Source of the DNA: a virus
Strand: one strand, 5' to 3'
IMG/VR virus record: IMGVR_UViG_3300006990_000030
Span: 1-58,817 of that record
DNA length: 58,817 bases
In this document: positions 10,447 to 19,225 of the stretch, in pieces
How the letters are laid out: each line of letters starts with the position of its first letter
Numbering within the stretch: the stretch's first letter is position 1
Position numbers and translations under genes: made by a program
Notes under the pieces: model-generated
Seen by the model: the letters and a program-made list of their open reading frames with translations, nothing else
Databases searched by the model: none
Told to the model about the DNA's origin: nothing

Positions 10447-11499
10447 ATGGCAGTAAATGTTGGAGATTTAATCACTGATACGGATTATAATAATATGCGT
10501 ACAACAGTAGAATCAGTTTTAGGAGCACCGGTAGGGACACACGGAAGTCCAGCTACTAACTTAGGTTATGGTCAACCTTTAGAAAGTTCAACAGTAGCCA
10601 ACGGCGCAACTGTTACTGCTGATGATTTAAATAAACTTTATCTTGATATATATGCATGTAAATTACACCAAGTAGGTGGCACAGGGTTTACAGTGCAAGA
10701 AGTTTCTGTTGGTAACATTATTGGGGCAGACGCAAGTGGTACTTCAGTAGCAAATCTTAATCTAACACAACAAGGCGTTAATGATTTTATAAACGAGTCC
10801 GATCAAATTTTTACTGACCGTGAAGATAAAGATACAGGATACATGCAAGCGTTAGCAGCTAATACTCGATCACGTACTACAGCTTGGGGATACGGCGGCC
10901 TAACAACAATAACACATATTTTCAGTGTAAGTTTTGGCGGACAGACAAAGTCAGCTGACTCAGGTAATACTCAAGTGCTTACAGCAGCCGATCATTATCG
11001 AGCATTTTTTAATACTGGCGGAGAAATTCGCTGGTACGGTAGTCGTTCAGGCGGCGCCGCTCATACTAAAAACACTGACTGGACAAATATGTTTGCTGAC
11101 TTAGGAACAGTCAAAATGGATCGTGATACTGTTACAGTTACTGGTAATACTACAAATACAACAGTAACATCAAAAGGCGGATTTGAATTATCTACAACAT
11201 ATCAAGATATAATAGTTCGAACTGGTGCTAATTATTCTGTTAACAATTTAACATTAGCAGCTAAAGTTGATAGTAATACTAATCCAACAGTAGTTACAAT
11301 GCGTTTACAATTAACTGATACTGATGATGATTACGGAGGCGCAACTTTTGACGACGGTTATGTAGAACCAGCAGTTGATCCAAGTGTTGACGGTACATTA
11401 TCAAGTAATACTCAAATATATCTTGCTCAAGATAGCAATAATATTATTGAAATAACAGCGCCATCAGTTAATACGAATGTTTCTGGAACTGATCTTTAA
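10447..11499 (+). CDS. Putative virion structural protein, 350 aa
   Basis: 350 aa, no membrane segment. The N-terminus reads like a phage structural module (VGDLITDTDYNNMRTTVESVLG, ADDLNKLYLDIY). The middle contains a compact aromatic/Gly-rich region (about 155-215: IFSVSFGGQ, FFNTGGEIRWYGSRSGGA) that resembles a small jelly-roll or lectin-like surface domain. The C-terminus is Asp/Thr-rich. It is the last gene of the tail block, before a change of promoter type. A fibre or adhesin role is inferred from position and composition; I cannot name a family. Confidence 0.6.
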   Translation: MAVNVGDLITDTDYNNMRTTVESVLGAPVGTHGSPATNLGYGQPLESSTVANGATVTADDLNKLYLDIYACKLHQVGGTGFTVQEVSVGNIIGADASGTSVANLNLTQQGVNDFINESDQIFTDREDKDTGYMQALAANTRSRTTAWGYGGLTTITHIFSVSFGGQTKSADSGNTQVLTAADHYRAFFNTGGEIRWYGSRSGGAAHTKNTDWTNMFADLGTVKMDRDTVTVTGNTTNTTVTSKGGFELSTTYQDIIVRTGANYSVNNLTLAAKVDSNTNPTVVTMRLQLTDTDDDYGGATFDDGYVEPAVDPSVDGTLSSNTQIYLAQDSNNIIEITAPSVNTNVSGTDL

Positions 11500-11506
11500 A
11501 TTTTAA

Positions 11507-11535
11507 TTGACAATTTGTATTTAAGACTGTATACT
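11507..11535 (+). promoter_or_regulatory. Sigma70-type promoter TTGACA-N17-TATACT
   Basis: A -35 box TTGACA (11507-11512) and -10 box TATACT (11530-11535) are separated by exactly 17 bases. The ATG at 11555 follows with GGAG at 11544-11547. This near-consensus host-type promoter stands at the switch from tail genes to the accessory island. It is the only clear promoter I see before the run of coupled genes that ends at 33961. Confidence 0.8.
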
Positions 11536-11554
11536 AACAGTATGGAGTATACGT

Positions 11555-11908
11555 ATGGATAAAAAACTTGAAGCGGCATTAGACTTTACTAATTATTCGC
11601 TTACATTAGAAAAACAAAAACTTATAGCAAAAAACCATTTCAAAAAATCTATTATTTTGAATTACGAAGGCGGCATGTTTACAGTATCAATGGAGTTATT
11701 GTCTTATTGTAAATTGATGGAAAAAGACAGTAATTACGAACAATACATTATTGTTGACGATAATGATATCCCAATTGAAATAACAAACTTAGATGAGTTT
11801 TACACACAGGCTCGTAGATTATATTACAAACACTGTAAACAATATCTAAATGAGTATAAACGTTTAATTAGTAAAAAAGACGTAAAGGGTATTGTATTTG
11901 ATGAGTAG
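11555..11908 (+). CDS. Conserved-looking hypothetical protein, first gene of the accessory unit
   Basis: 117 aa, charged and helix-prone, Lys/Tyr-rich (for example YYKHCKQYLNEYKR near 97-110). No catalytic motif or membrane segment. It starts directly behind the sigma70-type promoter with a good GGAG site and overlaps the first glycosyltransferase gene by 8 bp, so it is made together with the island enzymes. I do not recognise a family; a regulatory or adaptor role would be a guess. Confidence 0.6.
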   Translation: MDKKLEAALDFTNYSLTLEKQKLIAKNHFKKSIILNYEGGMFTVSMELLSYCKLMEKDSNYEQYIIVDDNDIPIEITNLDEFYTQARRLYYKHCKQYLNEYKRLISKKDVKGIVFDE

Positions 11909-12719
11909 CGGAGTATTAGTCTTTGCTAACAATAACGGAACTATAGATTATTGTAAGCAAGCCAGTTTCCTTGCTAAACGCATAAGCAAGTATATGGACT
12001 TGCCCACTTGTATAGTTACGACTGACAAAGACTATAACTTTGAAACTGGTGTGTTTGATAAGATCGTGTATGTTGATGATACAAAAAAGATTAATAATCG
12101 AATATACAATGATACAACTAAATCTGTTACATTAAATTTTAAAAATAATTTACGCCCATTAGCGTACGATCTTTCACCGTACGATAATACGTTTTTAATG
12201 GATACTGATTATATAGTTTCCAGTAATTATTTAAAAGGATTTTTGCAGCAGTATGAAGATTTTTTAATTTTTAAAGATGGTATTAATATAGGATATGAAG
12301 ATAGTGCTGATACGTTTAAGTACATAGGTAAAAATAGTATTGACTTTTATTGGGCTACAGTAGTTTATTTTACTAAATCAAATAAAAATAAAGTATTTTT
12401 TGACTTATTAAAACATATACAAGAAAATTATTATAATTATGCAGTAAATTATAACTTACAAAATACAATGTATAGGAACGATCATGCATTTAGTATTGCA
12501 ATTCACATAATGAATAATTTTGGACAGTCTAATATTTTCAAAACCTTTCCAACACCTATAATTTATACTTTAGACAAAGAAGAGTTATTAGAAATTAATG
12601 ATACAGAATTGACACTATTGTCTCGAAACTCAGATAAAGTTAATACTATATTACATAAAACAAAAGACATAGATGTTCATGTAATGAATAAGTTTAGTTT
12701 AGAAAAGTTAATATCATGA
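11901..12719 (+). CDS. Glycosyltransferase-like protein (GT-A, DTD motif)
   Basis: 272 aa from the ATG at 11901, chosen over an upstream TTG at 11892 because it gives the shared start SSGVLVFANNN. It has a GT-A/GT8-like layout: an N-terminal strand, AYDLSPYDNTFLMDTDYIV at about 88-106 with the metal- and nucleotide-sugar-binding D101-T-D103, and later an RNDHAFSIAIH segment. It is a paralogue of the next gene (same N-terminus and same DLSPY-DTD spacing). It probably transfers a sugar from a nucleotide donor in the cytoplasm; donor and acceptor are unknown. Confidence 0.65.
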   Translation: MSSGVLVFANNNGTIDYCKQASFLAKRISKYMDLPTCIVTTDKDYNFETGVFDKIVYVDDTKKINNRIYNDTTKSVTLNFKNNLRPLAYDLSPYDNTFLMDTDYIVSSNYLKGFLQQYEDFLIFKDGINIGYEDSADTFKYIGKNSIDFYWATVVYFTKSNKNKVFFDLLKHIQENYYNYAVNYNLQNTMYRNDHAFSIAIHIMNNFGQSNIFKTFPTPIIYTLDKEELLEINDTELTLLSRNSDKVNTILHKTKDIDVHVMNKFSLEKLIS

Positions 12720-13570
12720 GTAAAGGATTTCTTTTATTTGCTCAGAATAACTCAACAACGGACTATGTGCGACAAGCATATGCATTAGCATGTAGTATAA
12801 AGGCTACGCAAAAAACTCACTCTAATGTTTGTTTAATTACTGATAAAACTGTTAGTGACAAGTATTCAAAAGTTTTTGATCAAGTTATAGTAATACAGTC
12901 TGACGATGCATTAAACAGTGAATGGAAGATTGAAAATAGATATAAAATTTATGATCTTAGTCCGTATGAAGAAACTATTGTGTTAGACACTGATATGTTA
13001 GTATTATCAGATTTGTCAGACTACTGGCAAGACTTTTCAACACACGATATTTGCTTTACTACTGATGTAAGAACATTTAGAAATAAACCTATAACAACTG
13101 GACTATGGTATTATAGAAAAGCATTTGTAAGATTTGAGCTACCTAATACATATGTTGCACTACATTATTTTAAAAAGACAACTCTAACAAAGATGTTTGC
13201 AAAATATTTAGAAATTATTAATAAAAATTGGGAAGTAATATATGGCACATTTACCGGCGGCAATGCTTTTCAAAAATGGGCAAGTATTGATGTTAGTGCT
13301 GCATTAGCAATTCGAGTTTTAGATATTGAAAAGGAAGTTACACCAAAGAATTCTGTAATTAATTTTACTCATATGAAAGTATACCATCAAGAGTTTGATA
13401 ATTTACAAAATAATTGGCAAGATTATGTTACTGCTTATATGACAGACGAATTAGAACTTTTTATTGGCAACTATAAACAAGACGGAGTTTTTCATTATAT
13501 TGAAGATTCGTTCTTAAGCGATAAAATTATAAAAAAATATGAAAAGTATTTGAATTATGCAGAATTATAA
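12716..13570 (+). CDS. Glycosyltransferase-like protein, paralogue of the preceding gene
   Basis: 284 aa. Opens with GFLLFAQNNSTTDYVRQA, parallel to the preceding protein. YDLSPYEETIVLDTDMLVL at about 79-97 provides the DTD metal site (D91, D93). A C-terminal INFTHMKVYHQEF segment supplies the His commonly found near the active site of GT8-like enzymes. It overlaps its neighbours by 4 and 14 bp. It is likely a second cytoplasmic sugar transferase acting in the same pathway. The family call rests on fold-level motifs rather than on a known close homologue. Confidence 0.65.
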   Translation: MSKGFLLFAQNNSTTDYVRQAYALACSIKATQKTHSNVCLITDKTVSDKYSKVFDQVIVIQSDDALNSEWKIENRYKIYDLSPYEETIVLDTDMLVLSDLSDYWQDFSTHDICFTTDVRTFRNKPITTGLWYYRKAFVRFELPNTYVALHYFKKTTLTKMFAKYLEIINKNWEVIYGTFTGGNAFQKWASIDVSAALAIRVLDIEKEVTPKNSVINFTHMKVYHQEFDNLQNNWQDYVTAYMTDELELFIGNYKQDGVFHYIEDSFLSDKIIKKYEKYLNYAEL

Positions 13571-14132
13571 AAAGAGAATTGCTTATCTAAATAAAATTAA
13601 TAATAAAGTACCTATCTGGTATTGCGAATATGATAGCGAGTCTAACGATATTATATGCTTTACAACACTTGATAATAAAACGTCTACACGAATTGAAGTT
13701 TCACATGATACTGCAATGAAGTTTAATAGTGGAGAAAACCATTTATATCAATATTTTGTTAATATTGAAAATAATACTGTCGAAATTAAACAACAATTTT
13801 TAAAGCCTAAAACAACAACGTTTTTTGAAGTAACACAACAAACAGACATATGTGATATTACAATACAAAAAGACTATAAAAACAACAAGTGGAAATTTAT
13901 TTGTAATAATGTTGAGAACAATATTGACGGATTATTACATTTCAGCATTACTCAGAAAGACAACCCAAATTTGCTATATAGAAGTATAACCATTTCTGTA
14001 AATGAGATAACTGATAATACTGTAGAAGTTGACTTTACAGAACATGATAAAAATACTAAAGACTACAGTGTGTTCACAGTTAAAAAGTTTCAATCGTATA
14101 CATTAGAGGAAAAACATGCATCAAACACTTAA
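13557..14132 (+). CDS. Hypothetical beta-rich protein, 191 aa
   Basis: 191 aa with alternating hydrophobic/polar strands and many Asn/Thr residues, no membrane segment, no recognisable catalytic motif. It could be a carbohydrate-binding or scaffold domain. It sits between the small glycosyltransferases and the fused glycosyltransferase with overlaps of 14 and 17 bp, which argues for co-production. I do not recognise the family. Confidence 0.5.
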   Translation: MQNYKKRIAYLNKINNKVPIWYCEYDSESNDIICFTTLDNKTSTRIEVSHDTAMKFNSGENHLYQYFVNIENNTVEIKQQFLKPKTTTFFEVTQQTDICDITIQKDYKNNKWKFICNNVENNIDGLLHFSITQKDNPNLLYRSITISVNEITDNTVEVDFTEHDKNTKDYSVFTVKKFQSYTLEEKHASNT

Positions 14133-15732
14133 AGTAAAAGATTTAGATATAATATATCTATCTTACGACGAACCAAACGCAGAAAAAAATTATGAAGACT
14201 TACTTACAAAAGTGCCTTGGGCAAAGCGTGTACACGGAGTAGAAGGCAGCGATGCCGCACACAAAGCATGTGCTAAACTTAGTAATACAGATCGATTTAT
14301 CACTATAGACGGCGACAACATAATTAATCCTAAGTTTCTGCAAGAAGAAATACATTTCTATGATGGTGCAGATATTAACAAGGCTGTTATTAGTTGGACT
14401 GCTAAAAATTCAATTAACAATTTAATGTATGGTAATGGCGGCATTAAGTGTTGGCCGAAAGCTCATGTTTTAAATATGCAAACACATGAAAATGCTGAAC
14501 CAGATAATGTCAAAGCACAAGTAGATTTCTGTTGGGATATGGAGTATATACAACAAGATACTTGTTATTCGATGATAATGAATAATTATACTCCTCATCA
14601 AGCGTGGCGTGCTGGGTTTCGTGAAGGGGTTAAGATGGCACTCAACGAAGGAACACAACTGTCTAAAGACGGATTGTTATCTCAACATTGGAAAAATCTA
14701 AATAGACTCTATATTTGGACAATGGTCGGCTGCGATACTATAAACGGCGACTGGGGAGTACTTGGGGCAAGAGCAGGTTTGTATATGACTATGTGTACAG
14801 ATTGGGACTTTGTACAAGTAAGAGACTTTGAACATTTAAACGACTTATGGAAACAGTCTTTTGAATCGATTGAAAACGTTGAAGATGAAATTATTGAATA
14901 CGGTATTAAACTGATTAATGCACTCGATCTTCCAATTGCTGAAAATCCGTTATCGGCTCAACAGAGTAAATTCTTCAAAACAGTGTATCGAAACCCTCCA
15001 AGATTGGTGTCTCCTAAAGTTGTCAAAGCACCTCCAGTAGCAAAAACAGAATACGATATTGTAATGATAACATATAATGAAGAACATATGAATCAAAATT
15101 ACAAGAGATTATTAGAAAGATTTCCTTATGCAAAGCGTATACACGGAGTAGATGGAATTCATAATGCACATATAAAAGCAGCGGAGATATGCACAACTGA
15201 TATGATTTGGATAGTTGACGGTGATGCTGTTATTGCCGACGATTTTAATTTTAACTATTCAGTTCCTAAATGGGATTTAGACACAGTGCATGTATGCAAT
15301 AGTAAAAATCCCATTAATGATTTAATTTACGGTTACGGTGCTATTAAACTATTTCCAAGAGAACTTACTCTTAATATGGATAAGTCTAAGCCGGATATGA
15401 CTACAAGTATAAGTAATAAATTTAAAAAAGTATACGAAATAAGTAATATTACTGAATTTAATACAAGTCCGCTAAACACTTGGAAAAGTGCATTTAGAGA
15501 ATGTTGTAAACTTTCAAGCAAAGTAATAGACAGACAAAAAGACGACGAAACAAATGAACGATTAAATATTTGGTGTACAGTTGGCAACGATAGACAATAC
15601 GGAGAATATGCAATCGACGGTGCCAACCAAGGCAGAAAATACGGTGAATACTATCGTGATTCACTGCAAGATCTGCGTAGAATAAATGATTTTATGTGGT
15701 TAGAGGAGAGATTTAATGAGCATTACAAATAA
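14116..15732 (+). CDS. Tandem-fused glycosyltransferase-like protein
   Basis: 538 aa made of two similar halves. The first begins with LDIIYLSYDEPNAEKNY and has an HGVEG turn followed by ITIDGDN (DGD at 65-67). The second begins near residue 314 with YDIVMITYNEEHMNQNY, repeats HGVDG, and has WIVDGDAV near 369. Each half resembles a GT2-like GT-A domain with an aspartate-rich metal site. The linker (about 290-312) is Pro/Lys-rich. GAGG precedes the ATG. Both halves keep their DGD motif, so both may be active, perhaps adding successive sugars. Acceptor unknown. Confidence 0.65.
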   Translation: MHQTLKVKDLDIIYLSYDEPNAEKNYEDLLTKVPWAKRVHGVEGSDAAHKACAKLSNTDRFITIDGDNIINPKFLQEEIHFYDGADINKAVISWTAKNSINNLMYGNGGIKCWPKAHVLNMQTHENAEPDNVKAQVDFCWDMEYIQQDTCYSMIMNNYTPHQAWRAGFREGVKMALNEGTQLSKDGLLSQHWKNLNRLYIWTMVGCDTINGDWGVLGARAGLYMTMCTDWDFVQVRDFEHLNDLWKQSFESIENVEDEIIEYGIKLINALDLPIAENPLSAQQSKFFKTVYRNPPRLVSPKVVKAPPVAKTEYDIVMITYNEEHMNQNYKRLLERFPYAKRIHGVDGIHNAHIKAAEICTTDMIWIVDGDAVIADDFNFNYSVPKWDLDTVHVCNSKNPINDLIYGYGAIKLFPRELTLNMDKSKPDMTTSISNKFKKVYEISNITEFNTSPLNTWKSAFRECCKLSSKVIDRQKDDETNERLNIWCTVGNDRQYGEYAIDGANQGRKYGEYYRDSLQDLRRINDFMWLEERFNEHYK

Positions 15733-16615
15733 AGAATTTTTACACGGATTACAAGAATATAGTGAATTTAAGACAGAAGGTTCGGTTGCACGAAATGTAA
15801 AATCTTTCTTAGATATTTTATATGCAGAAGATCAAAAGTCTGCTTTTGTTAATCATTTCTTGCCAAAAGATCTTGCAAACATTTATGGATCTGATAATTT
15901 TGAACAAGACCTTATTGTATATCTTTTAAATAATTATGAAGGCAACGATACTCGTTATTTTAGATTTATTAAGGACTTTATCAAAAAAGATAAAGATATG
16001 AACATACTCTCAGATGCATTAAGTAGAAGTCAAATCAAGAGTAAGATATGGTTAGTAAATGAGCTTGAAAAAATATCTAATCATTATGGCAATGTTGTAC
16101 TATTAGCTGGCTGGTACGGACAGTTAGTTGAGTTGTTTGGAGATAGTGTAGACAAAATTACATTTAAAAAATTTAGAAACGTTGAAATTGATATAGATGC
16201 ATGTAATGAAAGTGACTATAATTTTAATTTACGTCGAATGGATGATTACAAAGTAAAGTCTATACACGGCGATATTAATAATCTTAATCTGCACGGAAGC
16301 GGGTATCAGTGGGACGTAGAAAATTTTAAAACTGAAGAAAAATATAATGAGCAATTTTACCCAGACCTAATTATAAACACAAGTGCTGAACATATGACAA
16401 CTGAATGGTTTAATCAAATTAGATTTAACCCTTGGAAAGATCATAAACCTATTGTTGCTATACAAAGTAATAATTATTTTGACTTAGAAGAACACGTAAA
16501 TTGCGTACATAGTATTAATCATATGAAAAAAATATTTCCTATGAGTAAAATATTATACGAAGGTGAATTACAACTTAAAGGTTATAAGAGAGTTATGTTG
16601 ATTGGTGAAGCATAA
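15716..16615 (+). CDS. Putative class I methyltransferase-like protein, 299 aa
   Basis: The N-terminal 120 residues are helical and charged. From about 122 comes a Rossmann-like sequence: NVVLLAGWYGQLVELFG (glycine loop region), then EIDIDACNESD (acidic end of strand 2), IHGDINNL, and DLIINTSAEHM (motif IV position). This order matches a SAM-dependent methyltransferase, but the glycine motif is not canonical. AGAGGAGAG precedes the ATG. It overlaps the fused glycosyltransferase and the SGNH gene. Probable role: methylating an intermediate of the same pathway; a non-methylating Rossmann enzyme is the main alternative. Confidence 0.5.
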   Translation: MSITNKEFLHGLQEYSEFKTEGSVARNVKSFLDILYAEDQKSAFVNHFLPKDLANIYGSDNFEQDLIVYLLNNYEGNDTRYFRFIKDFIKKDKDMNILSDALSRSQIKSKIWLVNELEKISNHYGNVVLLAGWYGQLVELFGDSVDKITFKKFRNVEIDIDACNESDYNFNLRRMDDYKVKSIHGDINNLNLHGSGYQWDVENFKTEEKYNEQFYPDLIINTSAEHMTTEWFNQIRFNPWKDHKPIVAIQSNNYFDLEEHVNCVHSINHMKKIFPMSKILYEGELQLKGYKRVMLIGEA

Positions 16616-17289
16616 TGAAACGAATACTATGTATCGGCGACAGTCATACTGCTGGACATAATAGACATACCAAAGTATTTGGTCCTAACGATATTGTAAC
16701 TCCTAAGAATTGGCCAGCCTATTTACAAAAAACATTTCGTGATTCAGAAGTTTGGAATTTAGCATTATCGGGTGCAAACAACTTTTTCTCTGGTATAATG
16801 CTTGATAGTTTTTTAGAAACTTATACTCCTGATTTAGTAATTTATCAGATATCTGATCATAGAAGATTTATAAAAATAAAAAGTACAGCTAAATTAAATT
16901 TATTAGAAAGTGCATCGTGTGTTGCTCCTAATCATTATATATTAAACAGACAATCTTTCCCCTTTGGACTGATAGTTAGTCCAAATAGCCTTGCATCTGC
17001 ATCACGTAAAGAGATAAGGCAAGTGTATACAGCATTATCAGATGACGACATTGTATATTTAAATAACATTGCAGTAGAAAGGAACCTTCTAAAATTACAG
17101 AATATTCCACATTACGCATTCTATTGGCGTAAAGAAGATGCTGTTATGACGGGCTACGACAGTATAGATGATATATTAGGATCACAATTTCATAGTTTTG
17201 TTGAGGATAACGGATGTCACTTAAATACTACAGGACATGGACTTATTTACAATAACATTATTCATACAAAGGTAGTAAACTTACTATGA
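16615..17289 (+). CDS. SGNH/GDSL hydrolase-like protein 1
   Basis: 224 aa. ILCIGDSHTAGH at residues 4-15 gives the block-I GDS nucleophile. ALSGANNFFSG near 52-62 fits the block-II/III Gly/Asn, and CHLNTTGHGLIY near the end provides the block-V His. No signal peptide, so it should act in the cytoplasm, for example as an O-acyl esterase or acyltransferase on sugars. Its ATG shares one base with the preceding stop (TAATG), and the next gene overlaps by 4 bp. First of five SGNH-like proteins in the island. Confidence 0.65.
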   Translation: MKRILCIGDSHTAGHNRHTKVFGPNDIVTPKNWPAYLQKTFRDSEVWNLALSGANNFFSGIMLDSFLETYTPDLVIYQISDHRRFIKIKSTAKLNLLESASCVAPNHYILNRQSFPFGLIVSPNSLASASRKEIRQVYTALSDDDIVYLNNIAVERNLLKLQNIPHYAFYWRKEDAVMTGYDSIDDILGSQFHSFVEDNGCHLNTTGHGLIYNNIIHTKVVNLL

Positions 17290-17513
17290 TAGATTTAAAA
17301 GATCTCCCTGTTAGGGAATTACAAAAAGAAAGTGCAAGAGCCCTAAGCACAATACAGGCTACTAATAATAATATTTGGCAGTTTAATAAAAAAGCTCATC
17401 ACAATAGTCATAATTGGTATTGTGCTGTAATAGACTGGTATATTGATCAATATGGAGATTTGCCCAGTAAAGCAGGCCCTGGTAAAGATGTAAAATTGGT
17501 GTTAGATGTATGA
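17286..17513 (+). CDS. Small hypothetical protein, 75 aa
   Basis: 75 aa with a helical acidic/basic N-terminal half (IDLKDLPVRELQKES) and a His/Trp/Tyr-rich second half (NKKAHHNSHNWYCAVIDWY), ending in GPGKDVKLVLDV. It is placed by 4-bp overlaps between two SGNH genes. I do not recognise it. Its size and location make it the best of few candidates for a small carrier or substrate, but it lacks a Gly-Gly leader or repetitive core, so this is only a thought. Confidence 0.5.
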   Translation: MIDLKDLPVRELQKESARALSTIQATNNNIWQFNKKAHHNSHNWYCAVIDWYIDQYGDLPSKAGPGKDVKLVLDV

Positions 17514-18142
17514 GAAAAAATATATTCTGTTTTGGATGCAGCTTTACTAACGGTAACCATTTTGAACAAAAAGACTGGAGAGCTTCATATCCGTATCAGC
17601 TATCTCTACTCATGCCGGACGTAGATGTTTATAATCTTGGGGTATCTGGTGGAAATAATATACTGAATGATATGATAATAAAAAAAGCACTTGAGGAATA
17701 TTCCGTAGATTTTTCTATTGTACAGTTTACATTTCCAAATAGATTTTATATTTCGTCATCTGATAGTTCTGAAAAAATAGGCATTAGGCACGGGGTTAAG
17801 CAGCTAAGTGATAATTATTACTTGTTATCCATGGACTACGTAGCAGAATATTTTAAAGTTTTTACGCCGAGCAACTTCAAAGGAGGTGTTCAAAAGATTA
17901 GACAACTGTATAAATTACTACCAAAAAGACAAATAGAACATATAAATGAAGCAGCTTATTTGTCAACATTATATAGATTAAAAGACTCACATCATTATAC
18001 TTGGTCTTGGAGCAAAGGCACGTTAGGTACTAATGTAGTACCTGATAGACTAAAATTAGAACAATTTGATGACGGTACTGGACATTTGACTCAATTAGGT
18101 AATCAAGTACTTGCAGTATATTTAAAAGGTGCAATAGTATAA
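17510..18142 (+). CDS. SGNH hydrolase-like protein 2 (Cys at second GDS position)
   Basis: 210 aa. IFCFGCSFTNGNHFE at residues 4-18 occupies the block-I position, with GCS instead of GDS; the serine is kept. NLGVSGGNNILND near 43-55 supplies block II/III, and DDGTGHLTQLGNQ near the C-terminus provides the His block. It is cytoplasmic by sequence. Genes with this GCSF variant are usually annotated as SGNH/GDSL-like, function undetermined. It ends directly against the first radical SAM gene. Confidence 0.6.
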   Translation: MRKNIFCFGCSFTNGNHFEQKDWRASYPYQLSLLMPDVDVYNLGVSGGNNILNDMIIKKALEEYSVDFSIVQFTFPNRFYISSSDSSEKIGIRHGVKQLSDNYYLLSMDYVAEYFKVFTPSNFKGGVQKIRQLYKLLPKRQIEHINEAAYLSTLYRLKDSHHYTWSWSKGTLGTNVVPDRLKLEQFDDGTGHLTQLGNQVLAVYLKGAIV

Positions 18143-19225
18143 ATGTATAGATACGAAGACATCAAAGAAGTACACTTAGAAGTTACGCAAAAGTGTCAAG
18201 CCGCTTGTCCTATGTGTGACAGAAATATGAATGGCGGAGACGACAATCCGCATATTACTAATGCAGAGCTTAGTTTAGAAGATACAAAGCGTATGTTCAG
18301 CCCAGAGTTTATTGCACAACTAAAGGTTATGTATATGTGCGGCAACCTGGGCGACCCTATTGTAGCACGAGATACGTTAGAAATATTCAAGTACTTCCGT
18401 GAACACAATGATAAAATGTGGTTAAGCATGAATACTAATGCTGGAGCCAAGAGTACAGAATGGTGGACAGAACTTGCAGGAGTTATTGGTCGCAAAGGAG
18501 CAGTAATTTTTAGTGTAGACGGTTTAAAGGATACAAATCATCTATATCGACAGAACGTTGTTTGGGATAATGTTGAACGTAACATGCGAGCATTTATTAA
18601 TGCTGGAGGCAGAGCCCGTTGGGACTTCTTAATTTTTGCACACAATGAACATCAAGTAGATGAAGCAGAAGCACTTGCTAATCAATGGGGATGTGAAAAG
18701 TTTATTAAGAAAAAATCGGGTAGATTTATTACAAGCGATATTAAACCTAAAAAATCTCATCAAGCAGTAAATCGCAAAGGTGCAGAAACACAAAAATTAG
18801 CACAGCCTAAAGATGAAAAGAATAAAAACATAGCATTACTAAAACAAAAAGAAATTGAAAAGTCTTATGGTAGTATGAAAGAGTATTTAGATAAGTGCAG
18901 TATTACTTGTAAGGTTGCAAAACAAGGAAGTATTTTTGTAACAGCAGAAGGACTATTAATGCCGTGTTGTTGGACAGCTGGCCGTATGTACAAGTGGTGG
19001 CATGCAAATCCTCGTGTAGAGCAAGTATGGGATCATATAGATAATGCTGGCGGAAAACAAGGCATAAGTATTATAGACAATGACATTAAACACGTGGTTA
19101 ATGGAAAATTAATAGATAGTATCACTGCAAGTTGGCAAAAAAATAGTATTGCTGACGGAAAACTTGGCGTTTGCGCTCAAAAATGCGGTAGTGAATTTGA
19201 CCCGTATAAGGAGCAATTTGTATGA
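18143..19225 (+). CDS. Radical SAM protein 1 with C-terminal SPASM/twitch-like domain
   Basis: 360 aa. CQAACPMC (C18, C22, C25) is the CX3CX2C motif that binds the SAM-chelating [4Fe-4S] cluster. The usual GGEP motif is replaced by CGNLGDP near 66-72. SVDG near 124-127 and FLIFAHNEHQ near 162-171 fit later barrel strands. The C-terminus carries an auxiliary-cluster pattern: C252, C256, C275-C276, then C344-x3-C348, as in SPASM/twitch enzymes that act on peptides or large substrates. A Lys/Gln-rich linker (about 200-245) separates the halves. It alternates with SGNH genes. The reaction is unknown. Confidence 0.85.
   Translation: MYRYEDIKEVHLEVTQKCQAACPMCDRNMNGGDDNPHITNAELSLEDTKRMFSPEFIAQLKVMYMCGNLGDPIVARDTLEIFKYFREHNDKMWLSMNTNAGAKSTEWWTELAGVIGRKGAVIFSVDGLKDTNHLYRQNVVWDNVERNMRAFINAGGRARWDFLIFAHNEHQVDEAEALANQWGCEKFIKKKSGRFITSDIKPKKSHQAVNRKGAETQKLAQPKDEKNKNIALLKQKEIEKSYGSMKEYLDKCSITCKVAKQGSIFVTAEGLLMPCCWTAGRMYKWWHANPRVEQVWDHIDNAGGKQGISIIDNDIKHVVNGKLIDSITASWQKNSIADGKLGVCAQKCGSEFDPYKEQFV

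Noticed and set aside
5090-11499. A diversity-generating retroelement acting on the fibre tips
   Set aside because: No reverse transcriptase gene and no template/variable repeat pair were seen in the window.
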